64,000 nucleotides of DNA from Stercorarius parasiticus. Its lineage: Eukaryota > Chordata > Aves > Charadriiformes > Stercorariidae. The notes below the pieces were generated by a model. That model was not told the origin of the DNA and did not search any database. It was given only the letters and a program-made list of their open reading frames with translations. The DNA lies in the NCBI GenBank assembly GCA_013396915.1, contig VWZL01000601.1:327596-391595 (forward strand), given 5' to 3'. The stretch's first letter is position 1. The number at the start of each line of letters is the position of its first letter. Shown piece by piece: positions 49,036 to 59,300 of the stretch. The translations under genes were made by a program, and so were the position numbers.

Positions 49036-49805
49036 ATTCTTCTAAAAGAAAGAGAGAGTCATGTATACAACAGATAAGCTAATATACGGTAAAGATATAG
49101 CTACTAAATAGATTGCTACTGGTTCGCTAGTGAAGTAAATTTTTATATAAAAGTCTATTAATAAAGTTGATATTAGGCATCATCAGTACCTTTGGGGGCT
49201 ACATCTACACCTGCAGTTCTCAAGAACCAAAACAAAATAACTGCACACTAAAAGTACAGATATTTTTAATAAGATCAGGGGGGAATGGTTTAGTATTTAT
49301 CTCTATTATGCAAGTCTGGAAGGTGCTGTGGCCTTGGTCTGAGACGTTCTCTCCTCTCTTACGCATGGAAAAATGCCTTTGCAATCTCTGTTAGCGTCAC
49401 AAAAATGAGCACAGCCTTGCCTCCATCATCCCCTCTTTCTCTTTGCATCTCACAGAGATCTCCTTCTGACAGAAAGAATGCAGGTGGCCAGGATGGATCT
49501 CTCTGAAGCCCTTTGGTTTTTATGCTCACTAGAATTCCACGAAAATACTGAAAGGTCCCAGCCCTCCATGAAAAGTTGAGAATCCTCTATGCTGAAGTGG
49601 GATTCTCCTGGCTGTAACTTCCCATAACGATGAAATAAAAATTTAGGATTGTTATTCTCAGATATGTCCTTTCAAAGGAAAGTAATAAATAACTTATCGG
49701 GAACACTGTTCATCTCTCCACAAGAGTTAGAAACCTTACTGTCTCTAAGATGGTGCTTTTTTATGCAAAACACAAAGCCTAGTTTTCTTTTAACTAATAA
49801 AATAA

Positions 49806-49855
49806 TAATTAATAAGTATATGTATATATAAGTGTGTATACACATATATCCCTTT
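49806..49855 (+). repeat. (TA)n/(TG)n-rich microsatellite-like tract
   Basis: TATGTATATATAAGTGTGTA followed by TACACATATA. The minus-strand frame rich in Tyr and Ile reflects it. Confidence 0.75.
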
Positions 49856-50224
49856 AAAAACAAATAAAGAAAAAATCCGAGAACAGATGGAGTGAACACA
49901 ACCAATTCCGTTCATAGGTAGGTAGATTTCAGTAAGATCATGATTTTATCATTTAAGAGGTTTTTGGTACTCCATCCCTCCATTCACTTATAAGCTGTAG
50001 GGATTTCAAAGTTACTAGTTTTTGTGAAGTAGGTATAAAAGGGTACACTTGGCACTTCTTTTAGATTGCACATCATGGAAAACAGGAACAAAGTAAATCC
50101 TTTATTTTCTAACTATTACACAAAATTCTCAGGAATGCTACTAGTGACTTCAAAATTTTTAAAGGTTTTTTTTAAAGGCATTTTGACACTGAAAAATTGG
50201 AAGAAATTTTGCATAAAGAATAAA

Positions 50225-50372
50225 GCAATAGCCTGAGTCTCAGGGATCACTCTTATCTGCTATAAGACCCTAGATTTATCACTTTTTATCTCTTTGCTTT
50301 CACTTTCTCATCTGAGGTGTAATGATCATGTTGTCCACCTTTGTAAAGCACCACAGTACCTACTCATAAGAA
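50225..50372 (+). mobile_element. MIR-like SINE remnant
   Basis: The order GAGTCTCAGGGATCACTC, CTATAAGACCCTAGA, TTTCACTTTCTCATCTGAGG, GTAATGATCATG, CCTTTGTAAAGCACC follows MIR-type SINEs. No intact promoter boxes remain. Confidence 0.4.
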
Positions 50373-50764
50373 CTCATTATAATCAGTGATTTTTTTTTTT
50401 TCAAAAGCCACTTTTCACGTGTTAACAACATTAAATGAATGAGACCTAGGGAGGCATGTGTCCTTCAAATTCTCACACAGTCCAGTGTAAATGAAACAGC
50501 CATGAAGCTGGTGACATGCTGTGGAAGAAAAGTGCAGAAAGTGCTGCAATCAGTATCAGCTACAGAGGAGGAAGGTATAGCAGAGAGCAAAAGAGCATCT
50601 CACTTGTGCTCTGCTCTGCTCTCAGCCACCACATCCATTCTGTTCTTCAGAGGAAGATACCCAAATCCACAGAATAAACTCTACCCAGCTGAACTTCCAG
50701 AAAGATAGCAGAAGGACTCATGAACTCATTGCAATTTCAGTTTTTCTCCCTACAAGGAACACGC

Positions 50765-51075
50765 TGAGAAGAAATTCGCTGTCACGGCCTTGAGTGAGCA
50801 GACAGGACTCGACAGGCCTGACCAGCCTCACATGGGGCCTCCAACCACCCCTGAGGCCTGACCAGTGGCTCCCGGACCTTCAGTCCCTGCCTGGGTGTGG
50901 TGTGACTGCCCCGACCCCACCTGGGCTCCCTAGCTGGGCCTTGGGCCTGGCCACACACCTCTTTACCTGGAGGCCGCTGTGCCACAGCTCAGCTCCTGGC
51001 TTGGCTGCAGGCGCTGGCAGCTTTAGCCCTCGTTCTGCGCTCATGAGCCAGGAGGAGCTGCGCTCCCTCACCACA
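50765..51075. repeat. GC-rich segment, probable unclassified avian repeat
   Basis: An abrupt 310-bp block rich in GGCCTGACC, GGCTCC and GGCTTGG-type words within AT-rich intron. Frames are open on both strands (plus 50794-51078), as expected from composition. I recall similar sequence scattered in bird genomes, but cannot assign a family. It may also be the flank of the CR1 that follows. Confidence 0.4.
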
Positions 51076-51147
51076 TAAAATCAGAGTGTGTGGTTTATGA
51101 AAGCACGTGAGGCACCTGGATGCCTCAAAAGTGAATTGTGTAAGCGC

Positions 51148-51167
51148 ATAACAGAGAGAGAGAGAGA
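51148..51167 (+). repeat. (GA)n microsatellite
   Basis: ACAGAGAGAGAGAGAGAAAT. Confidence 0.9.
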
Positions 51168-51289
51168 AATTCACCCAGTCTTCATGGCGTCCTCAGCAGT
51201 AAAGATGGTTCCTCATCTTCAAATGGGGTCGGGTATCTAAGTCCTTGGAAGATAACATCCAGCAGTCACACAAGGAGCCGGCTACGGGC

Positions 51290-51605
51290 TCATTTTCTGG
51301 GACTTTTTGAAGCCGGGAAAAGCGGAAAGGCCGGGCCGATACCCGTCAGCTCCGGGGGGCGGAGAGAGCTGAGGAGGCGCGGGCGGAGCCAGCACCCCCA
51401 GCGGCAGGTCTGAACGAGGCAGGCTGGGACCACTGACCCCCCCCCCTCATAAAAGAAGCACTGAGCGCACTCAGGGAGTCACCCGGAACCGCCACGAAAA
51501 GGGCGGGCAAAAAAGGCGGGCGAAAAACAGGGCACGGCATAACGGTCCGGTCGCAGGGGTTGGCACGGGAGAGCGCTGAAAGACCACCGCCTCAGCCAGG
51601 GAGCG
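51290..51605 (+). promoter_or_regulatory. CR1 5' leader / internal promoter region
   Basis: GC- and CpG-rich sequence directly upstream of the ORF1 start, including GGCGGGCAAA/GGCGGGCGAA words. CR1 5'UTRs are known to carry promoter activity. The exact 5' end is uncertain (about 51280-51320). Confidence 0.5.
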
Positions 51606-53390
51606 GTGGTATCCACTCAGAAGACGACCATGGTATCTGTCAGCTCTGCGCCCACCAGCTCTGATGCAGCTTCCCAGAAGGAGTTCCTGTGGGAACATGC
51701 TGCCACACAGACATCAGGCTGTGGGGTGTGCCCTGCTCTTATGTGCCAGATGGCAGTGGTGGACACGCCTGTGGGAGATGGGCCCAGGTAGAGGATCTCC
51801 TCCACTTAGTGATGGAGCTCAGAGAGGAGGCAAGCAGGCTGAGGGCCATCAGGGAATGCAAGAAAGGGATAGCGGCTTGGAGTCGCACACAGCCTCCCGT
51901 GATAGAAACCAAGCAGGCAGACAGAACCCCTGCTACAGAGAACTCCCTGTCCTCTCTCCACCTGACTGAATGTGGTAACTTGGAGGACAATGGCAAGAAG
52001 TTCCTGCCCGGCACAACAGGCCCCGCAGTCGTGACTGCCCAGCGACTACCCCACCTTCCCAGATGCCATTGTGTAACAGGTGCAGTGCTCTGCAAGAGAA
52101 CCTGGACAATGAAGAGCATGATAGTTCTTCCACCTTGGAGGTGTTAGCGAGGTCTAGTCAGACCACCCCCCACATCAAAACCTCTGTGGTAAAGAACAAA
52201 AGACAGGCCACTGTCATTGGTGACTCGCTACTGAAGGGAGCGGAAGGCCTGACATGCAGACCGGATCAGCTACATAGAGAGGTCTGCTGCCTTCCTGGAG
52301 CCCAGGTCAAGGACGTGAAGAGGAAGCTTCCTTCCTTGGTAAGGCCCTCAGATTATTACCCCGTTTTGATCTTTCAGGTAGGCAGCAATGAGGTAGTGAG
52401 AAGTCCGAGATAAATGAAGAGATATTTCAGGACCTTGGGATGACTGGNAGAGCATGATAGTTCTTCCACCTTGGAGGTGTTAGCGAGGTCTAGTCAGACC
52501 ACCCCCCACATCAAAACCTCTGTGGTAAAGAACAAAAGACAGGCCACTGTCATTGGTGACTCGCTACTGAAGGGAGCGGAAGGCCTGACATGCAGACCGG
52601 ATCAGCTACATAGAGAGGTCTGCTGCCTTCCTGGAGCCCAGGTCAAGGACGTGAAGAGGAAGCTTCCTTCCTTGGTAAGGCCCTCAGATTATTACCCCGT
52701 TTTGATCTTTCAGGTAGGCAGCAATGAGGTAGTGAGAAGTCCGAGATAAATGAAGAGATATTTCAGGACCTTGGGATGACTGGTCAAGGGATCAGGAGCA
52801 CAATTTGTGCTCTCCTCTGTCCCCCCATTTGCGGGGAATGATGAGGGAGTAAATAGGAGGAGCCAGCAGATCAATGCCTGGCTCTGAGCCTGGTGCTACC
52901 GGCAGGACTTTGGGTTCTTTTACCATGGCCTAATTTACAAGACGCCAGGCCTGCTGGTGACGGGCAGGAATAGCTTATCTTGCAGGGGGAAAAGGATTCT
53001 AGGACAAGAGTCATCAGGCCTCGTTGAGAGAGCTTTAAACTAGATTNTTTGATCTTTCAGGTAGGCAGCAATGAGGTAGTGAGAAGTCCGAGATAAATGA
53101 AGAGATATTTCAGGACCTTGGGATGACTGGTCAAGGGATCAGGAGCACAATTTGTGCTCTCCTCTGTCCCCCCATTTGCGGGGAATGATGAGGGAGTAAA
53201 TAGGAGGAGCCAGCAGATCAATGCCTGGCTCTGAGCCTGGTGCTACCGGCAGGACTTTGGGTTCTTTTACCATGGCCTAATTTACAAGACGCCAGGCCTG
53301 CTGGTGACGGGCAGGAATAGCTTATCTTGCAGGGGGAAAAGGATTCTAGGACAAGAGTCATCAGGCCTCGTTGAGAGAGCTTTAAACTAG
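51606..53390 (+). pseudogene. CR1 ORF1 (coiled coil plus SGNH/GDSL-type esterase domain), broken
   Basis: Starts MVSVSSAPTSSDAASQ with a Cys-rich stretch (GCGVCPALMC). One frameshift near 51785 leads to VEDLLHLVMELREEASRLRA, a coiled-coil helix. After a second frameshift near 52060 comes the esterase block I (ATVIGDSLLKG, catalytic Ser in GDSL) at about 52198-52230. The end, GLVERALN and a stop, is at 53388-53390. The middle is repeated by the assembly duplications, and a stop after QVGSNEVVRSPR interrupts it. In CR1 elements this ORF assists retrotransposition by binding nucleic acid. Confidence 0.85.
52113..52783. repeat. 335-bp duplication around N at 52448 (assembly seam)
   Basis: 52113-52447 and 52449-52783 appear identical over 335 bp, offset 336, separated only by the N. 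This includes the GDSL block of CR1 ORF1. Perfect identity plus a single N indicates unmerged overlapping contig ends. Confidence 0.9.
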
Positions 53391-53393
53391 ATT
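52701..53393. repeat. 346-bp duplication around N at 53047 (assembly seam)
   Basis: 52701-53046 and 53048-53393 appear identical over 346 bp, offset 347, separated only by the N. It overlaps the previous seam, so an 83-bp segment starting TTTGATCTTTCAG occurs three times (52365, 52701, 53048). Confidence 0.9.
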
Positions 53394-53526
53394 CAAAGTG
53401 GGGTGGGGAAGCTACTGAGCCTGCCTGTGAGGTGCCTGGGTGGGGGAGTGTGACAGTATTTTTGAGAACCAGAAGGCCTACCACCCCTCCAGGGTGAAAA
53501 TTACATAGACAGCTCCCTCTCTGAAA

Positions 53527-54365
53527 TGCTTATACACCAATGCATGCAGCATGGGGAATAAACAGGAAGAGCTGGAGACCTGTGTGCAGTCGCAGGGCCA
53601 TGATCTCATTGCAGTTACTGAGACGTGGTGGGACAGCTCACATGACTGGAACGCTATCGTGGATGGCTATGTCTGTTTCAGGAATGACAGGCTAGCGAGG
53701 CGTGGTGGTGGAGTTGCTCTTTATGTGAGACAGCACCTGGAATGTTTCCAGCTCTCCCTGGGGGTGGATGAAGACAGAGTTGAGAGCTCGTGGGTAAGGA
53801 TTAAGGGGCAGGCAAATATGAGAGACACTGTTGTGGGTGTTTATTACAGGCCTCCTGATCAGGATGGGGAAGCTGATGAGGCCTCTACAGACACCTGAAA
53901 GTTGCCTCGCAATCACAGGCCTTGGTTCTCCTGGGGGAATTCAATCACCCTGATATCTGCTGGGAAGGCTACACAGCCAGGTATGTACAGTCCAGGATGT
54001 TCCTCTAGTGTATTGATGACAACTTTTTGACTCAGGTGGTGCAGGAGTCAACAAGGAGAGGTGTACTACTGGACCTAGTACTGACAAACAAAGAGGGACT
54101 GATGGAGGACATTAAGGTTGGGGATAGCCTTGGCTGTAAGAGTTCAGGATCATGGGTAGTATGCACAAAACAACAAGTAAGGTTTCAACCTTGGACTTCA
54201 GGAGGGTTAACTTTGACCTCTTCAAGAAAATGCTTGGAGAGATCTTGTGGGCTAGGGCTCTGGAAGGTAGGGGGGCTGAAGAGAGCTGGTTGGTATTCTC
54301 CAGGCTCAGGATTGGTGCATCCCTAAGAGCAAGGAATAGAAAAGAACAGCATAGGCAGAGTTTCT
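53527..54365 (+). pseudogene. CR1 ORF2 N-terminal part (APE-type endonuclease), broken
   Basis: CLYTNACSMGNKQEELE leads into the endonuclease. The frame 53551-53898 contains VTETWWDSSHDW (metal-binding Glu of TETWWD) and VVGVYYRPPDQDGEADEA. A frameshift near 53890 leads to LGEFNHPDICWEG and later TRRGVLLDLVLTNKEG. The usual SDH catalytic motif near 54140 is degraded. The sequence ends in the linker, with no reverse transcriptase. Confidence 0.9.
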
Positions 54366-55104
54366 GATCCAGTTTTTCATCAGGTACAAGCTGACATGTA
54401 TCACTGTGACATGCAACCTTGCATACTGGAGCATTTGAGTTTGTAGAAAATCGGAACAGGAGACAGATGTTTAGAAGCTTACATTCCAGTTTACTGGAAT
54501 TTTTTAAAACTCAACGTTTAACTTTTTAAAATGTTCAATATTTTCTCTTATGATAATCTCATTGAGTGTGTTTTAATGGCAATTAAGTAGGATTTGCAAA
54601 GAGCACACCCTAAAACTAAATATTAAACTATCACTAGAAAGTCGTGAAGTACTAGTTCTAGTAGTATGTCTCCTTTTAACCCATAACTGTTAGTCCCCAG
54701 ACAGTTTTTGGGACCAATTTGTCAGCCAAGTATTAGCAGGCTATGGAAAGAGCGTCCATACTAAGTCAGATGTAAGCTAGCTATATCCAGTACACCACGT
54801 CAGAGTAACAAACAGCTCTTACCTGTTTAATTTCATCCTTCTACTAGTTTTAAAACCCAGGGCTGCTTCAGTTGTTGCCATCTAGAATGGGACGAAGCAG
54901 CAACTTAGAGGTTGTACACTAAGACTTTGGTTCTAGGTTTTCAAGTCTAAAGAACAATCCAAATACAACTGATTATTCTCTAATGCAGAAGGACTCATGT
55001 CAGGCTAAAATGAGATGGGGTGGGAGGAAACTTTGCTCACCAACAGTTAGTTGAGCTGAAGAAGATTCAGTTTATAGAAGGAGAGTACTTGGAGTACACC
55101 TTGA
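54366..55104. other. Unique intron 1 sequence
   Basis: No repeat or exon recognised. Confidence 0.55.
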
Positions 55105-55262
55105 AGTGTAGCTCTGATTTTACTGTATAACCATTGACAAGTCCCTTAACCTTCTTTAATTATAGTTTCTGTTCATAAGATCAGGAAAGGAAGGTATTGT
55201 GGAGCCTGAACAACTAATGTTTCTAGAGTACTTTCAAATCGTTGAATGACAAAAATGTCATA
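55105..55262 (+). mobile_element. MIR-like SINE remnant
   Basis: TAACCATTGACAAGTCCCTT followed by AACCTTCTTTAATTATAGTTTC, and the tail AGAGTACTTTCAAATCGTTG, match the ordered MIR-type core and its 3' tail region. Divergence is high. Confidence 0.5.
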
Positions 55263-55602
55263 AAATAAAAAGGAAGATGTTCACTCTACTAATAGAGTGG
55301 CTGACTATATTTGTTGCTGCTTAAAATTTCTGTTTGTGGATATTCTGCAACAAATGTTCAGAGAATGGTGGAGAGGAAAGTAATTGTCAGTCTCAGGCAA
55401 AAATAGAAGTTTCTTTGAAGCTGTTGAAGTGCTAATATTGTTTGTACAATAATGAAGAGAAAAAATAATGCTGTGGAGCTGTTCTGTGGTCTTAAGAAGA
55501 AACAATGAACTCTATTGACTGTAATGTGGACATATATACAAAATTCACCTTACAGTCTAGTTTCATATACCTCCATCCCTTCAGATATTACCTAACCTAA
55601 TC

Positions 55603-55662
55603 CATAGTCCTGTTTGTGTTTCAAAATGTTATCATAGTCCTGTTTGTGTTTCAAAATGTTAT
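55603..55662 (+). repeat. Perfect 30-bp tandem duplication
   Basis: The unit beginning CATAGTCCTGTTTGTG (55603-55632) is repeated exactly at 55633-55662. No N is present, so it could be a recent real duplication. Confidence 0.95.
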
Positions 55663-56143
55663 CAAAAAAAAAGAGAGGCTTTTTATTTTTAAGAATGAAT
55701 TCCTCAGTTTAGGAGCTCTGGCTCAGGAATGGGATATAGCCCTGGGATTTTAGCTAAGTGATATCTGATCAAGGATTTGCACTCTTCTTGATTTTATTTT
55801 CCATGTGAAAATGAGTGGTTACAGTTTAGACCAGTAGTTAGAAATAATATCCATAAAGATCTAATGGCATGATGTTTTTCTTTTTGTGTACTTTTCTGGA
55901 TACTTCACAATAAGAATGGATTATTTTATATATTTTATTTCTTAACATTGATATCTAATAGAATGGTAATGTTTTTGTTTTGCTCTGCTATTATGACTTT
56001 CAGACTAAGGTGCCCCAGAGCTCATATCATATTTTACAGTTGATTTGTACAGTTGATTACAGATTGTGTAGCTGGTTTTCTGCTGGTGTAGATAGATGGT
56101 TAAAACTCCTTTCAGGTTCCTAAGCTTAAACCTATTTATGCTA

Positions 56144-56163
56144 GCTGAAAAAAAAAAAAAAAA
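56144..56163 (+). repeat. Poly-A run
   Basis: A run of about 18 A. No retrocopy recognised upstream. Confidence 0.9.
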
Positions 56164-56227
56164 TGAACTTACACCACCACTGTCCTCCTGTGAGAAACAA
56201 CCTGTTGTCTGTTGTGCAAGCTCCCTA

Positions 56228-56345
56228 GACAGGACTCTTGGAGGATTCAGGAGACCATGGCTCTACATCTGATCCTACTGTAAACTGTTGCGTGACTTTT
56301 CATAAGTCCCTTTGCCGCAACATTCTAAGCCTGTAGCTAGTATAT
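56228..56345 (+). mobile_element. MIR-like SINE remnant
   Basis: GACAGGACTCTTGGAGGATT, ACTGTTGCGTGACTTTTCAT and AAGTCCCTTTGCC follow the order of MIR-type SINEs, from the core to the 'aagtccctt' block. It is diverged. Confidence 0.5.
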
Positions 56346-59300
56346 GGGCAATAGCCAGATCCTCTTAAATGTTCATGTTATAGCTATTAATTTTTTATAG
56401 TGAGAGCAGGGACTTTATGGCTGACTGAGCAAAGATTCAAGCTTCAGCAAGCCAGTCTGGACCTAATTGCATCTCAGGATGGATAATATACAAAGCTTGA
56501 TTGTACAAGTAATAATTATGTCATGTGTACTGGGCAGCCTGCTGTGTCATATAAATATAACACCAAAGCTTCCTTGTAAGTCTTGATTTTTGACAGATTT
56601 CGAATAAGTTACTAAATTAGAGAGACAAAAAGTCTGTCTGCTAAAAGATGTCTTTCTTGTGAACGTCATGTTACAAGGGGAGAAAGTCTGTGCTTTAGAG
56701 TTTCATCACAAATTACAATTTCCCTACTGTTTTAATTTAGCTACATCATAGTCTAAAACCATGTTATTACAAAATTATCACTATTTCTGTAACTCATAGA
56801 AAAACAAATTCTGATTTAATAGAAAGGTGCTAAGCTAACGCTGAAAAGCTTTAAACTTTCAGCTAGTCTATTTTCAGTGCAGAATGAGAGACACGTAGTC
56901 CGTTTATTAGAGATTACAGATCACTGCAGTCTCTCTAAGTATGAGGAACATAGGTTTTCTTTATTATAGCCTCTTTTTTTTCTTCTCCAGAAAGACTGCG
57001 AGAAAGAAAATGTTCTAGACTTTGCCTAGCCAAAACAAACCAGTAGGAAGAAATTAAGCTGTTTTAGGAGTAAGACTACCTTTCAAAAAAAGCCACTACT
57101 GTCTCTTCAACCAATATGAATCAATCTAGTAAGCGTATGCTAAGTGATAGCTTAAAGGCTACTTTAGTAAGTTAGTAAAGCTTTTACTTTTTAAGTCAAT
57201 GAGTCTGATATACCACAGGAGCAGTGATTAAAGAGAACATCATCAGCTCATGGCCACCCCCAACTAATAACTGTATGTTAAATAAATTCATAGTCTCCAG
57301 ACGCTGGCAGCAGGATGAGTCTCCACTTGCATAAACATTGCTGCTTTACATAAGCAAGCGTCTTCATTAGAAATGTTGGTACAAAACCAAGGAATAAGGT
57401 GATTAATCTGAGAAATGCTGAGCATCTACACATTCTCAAGGAACAGAGGTGGGTATCAGCCCTGCCCTGTAGATCAGCCGGCAGTTCAGGATGGAAGAAC
57501 AAAAGGTTCTGACATTCTGCTTGCACCATTTTGAATCTTTCCTGTAAGTAAATACAAGGGCTGATATGTCCACTGTCAAGATGCTAAAGTACATTTATAT
57601 CTATAAACTACATGTATGTAAAACTTCATGTTCAAAATTCATCAATTCTAACCTTTAGGGCTGCACAGTAAGTACAAAGCAAACAAAAAAAAAATTATGC
57701 AAGATAAAATTTATTGTAATAAATAGTTGTTCTGTCTGTCCTCCAAACTGCTAATGAATAGGGATCAATAATGTTTTAGGTGAAAAACAGCTAATTAAAA
57801 ATATACTTTTGGGCTGACCCTTCAATCCACAATGCCATTTTTCAGCACGCAGTGGTACTTTTCACCAGTGATGCTAAGCTTCCTTAAAAATAGAAATTTC
57901 AAATAGAGAAAGGGGGGGGGGAGATGAAGAAGAAAAGTATTTATAACGGATTTTAATAATCCCATCAGACTTCGTAGTGGTCATCCATATTCAGTTAACC
58001 AGGTGTTTTTTGTTATTTCCAATAGATTTATAAGTACTGAAAGAGCTAAATTAGCTCTGCAGAGTTCTCAGTAGTCGTGAATAATATGGGATTAAAGGTA
58101 TAGAGTACTACTCTGATTCCCCAGATTTAAATCCTTTACTTGGCCATGTATAATAAATACCTTAGAAACCGCTTTTCTCATTAATCAAGTGCTGGTAGAT
58201 GTGGTAGTGAAGGTGCAAATTAGCAGAATTTTCTAATCACCGTTAATGTAACTGCTACAGTATAGGTATCTAACTGACGAGCCTTAGGTTCTCACCTCAT
58301 TATAAGAGAAACCGCTACAGTTTAATAGCCTTCATTTAGCTAACAGTATATATTGCCTGGTCAATCTTCTTTTGAAGGTGGAAGAAAATCTGTGGCCTTT
58401 GTGAGAGCTTCATTAGTTAAACATGAAAAGCTTTGACATGGCAGAAAGTGTCCTTCTTTCCTCTTGTCAGCGCGTTATTTTGTGGCGCAGAGAGCAAGTG
58501 GAGACTTTGAACAGGAGACAGGGAAAAGGCAGTGCTAAATAATGAATCACGTGGTATGATCCAGGGCAAAAGAATAATTGTACGTAGCGTGTGTGTGGAG
58601 GGATGAATGGGTGGATGTGTGTAGTATATACAATACATATTTGTATCTGTGTATGCATATGTGTATACTAACTATGTTTATGTATGCACACTTACTGTGG
58701 TACATATAAATGATTACTTTCAGAGCTAGGAGGCCAAATGATTTGCATTCTAGTTTTCAGCAGTATGAAGACTTGAGTCACAAGGTACTGAATGCCTGCA
58801 GATCAGTGGGGCACTTCAGAAAATGGAGCTCTCTTAATATTGCTCAACTTCATATAGAAAAATGTTGATTCGTCATTGATGATAGCGTACTGAGACCTAA
58901 AACAACATAAGATCAGGTGTAAAATCCTTCAGTTCTTTAGTATTTTAATGCTATTTGACTCAAGATACGCAAAGCCTTACACTGCTCAGTATGCAGCATG
59001 TAACTTCATGATGCTGGCTTTTTTTTTTCCTAAAACTGAAGTTAATTTTGATTCCAAGTTATTATCTTGGAAATTGATCTTGCTTTCACTGAAGTTAATA
59101 GCAATGCTCTGATCTCCCTTAATTGTGCAAGATCAGGCCATCACTGAACAGCAGACATATTGAACAATAGGAAAACAATGCTACAACAAGAATGTGGTTG
59201 CAATTTTATTTTTAAAAAATGCTCTCTCTTTTGAGGGTATAGGATGAGATCAAGAAGAAAAGTAAGATAACTTCCCCATAAAATGAGTAGCTGTAAGTTA

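Larger units (their letters stand above)
51290..54365 (+). mobile_element. CR1 LINE with near-complete 5' end, 3' half missing
   Basis: A GC-rich leader (about 51290-51605) precedes ORF1 (51606-53390) and the ORF2 endonuclease and linker (about 53527-54365). CR1 similarity then stops inside ORF2, before the reverse transcriptase, in unique sequence. CR1 copies normally begin somewhere in the middle and keep their 3' end, so this is the reverse of the usual pattern. The copy is inflated by two assembly duplications (around 52448 and 53047). Frameshifts near 51785 and 52060 and stops in ORF2 make it inactive. It lies in BRINP3 intron 1, antisense to the gene. Confidence 0.9.

Noticed and set aside
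58417..58658. Minus-strand frames with His/Pro/Thr-rich residues
   Set aside because: Translation of a degenerate TG/GGA-rich microsatellite.
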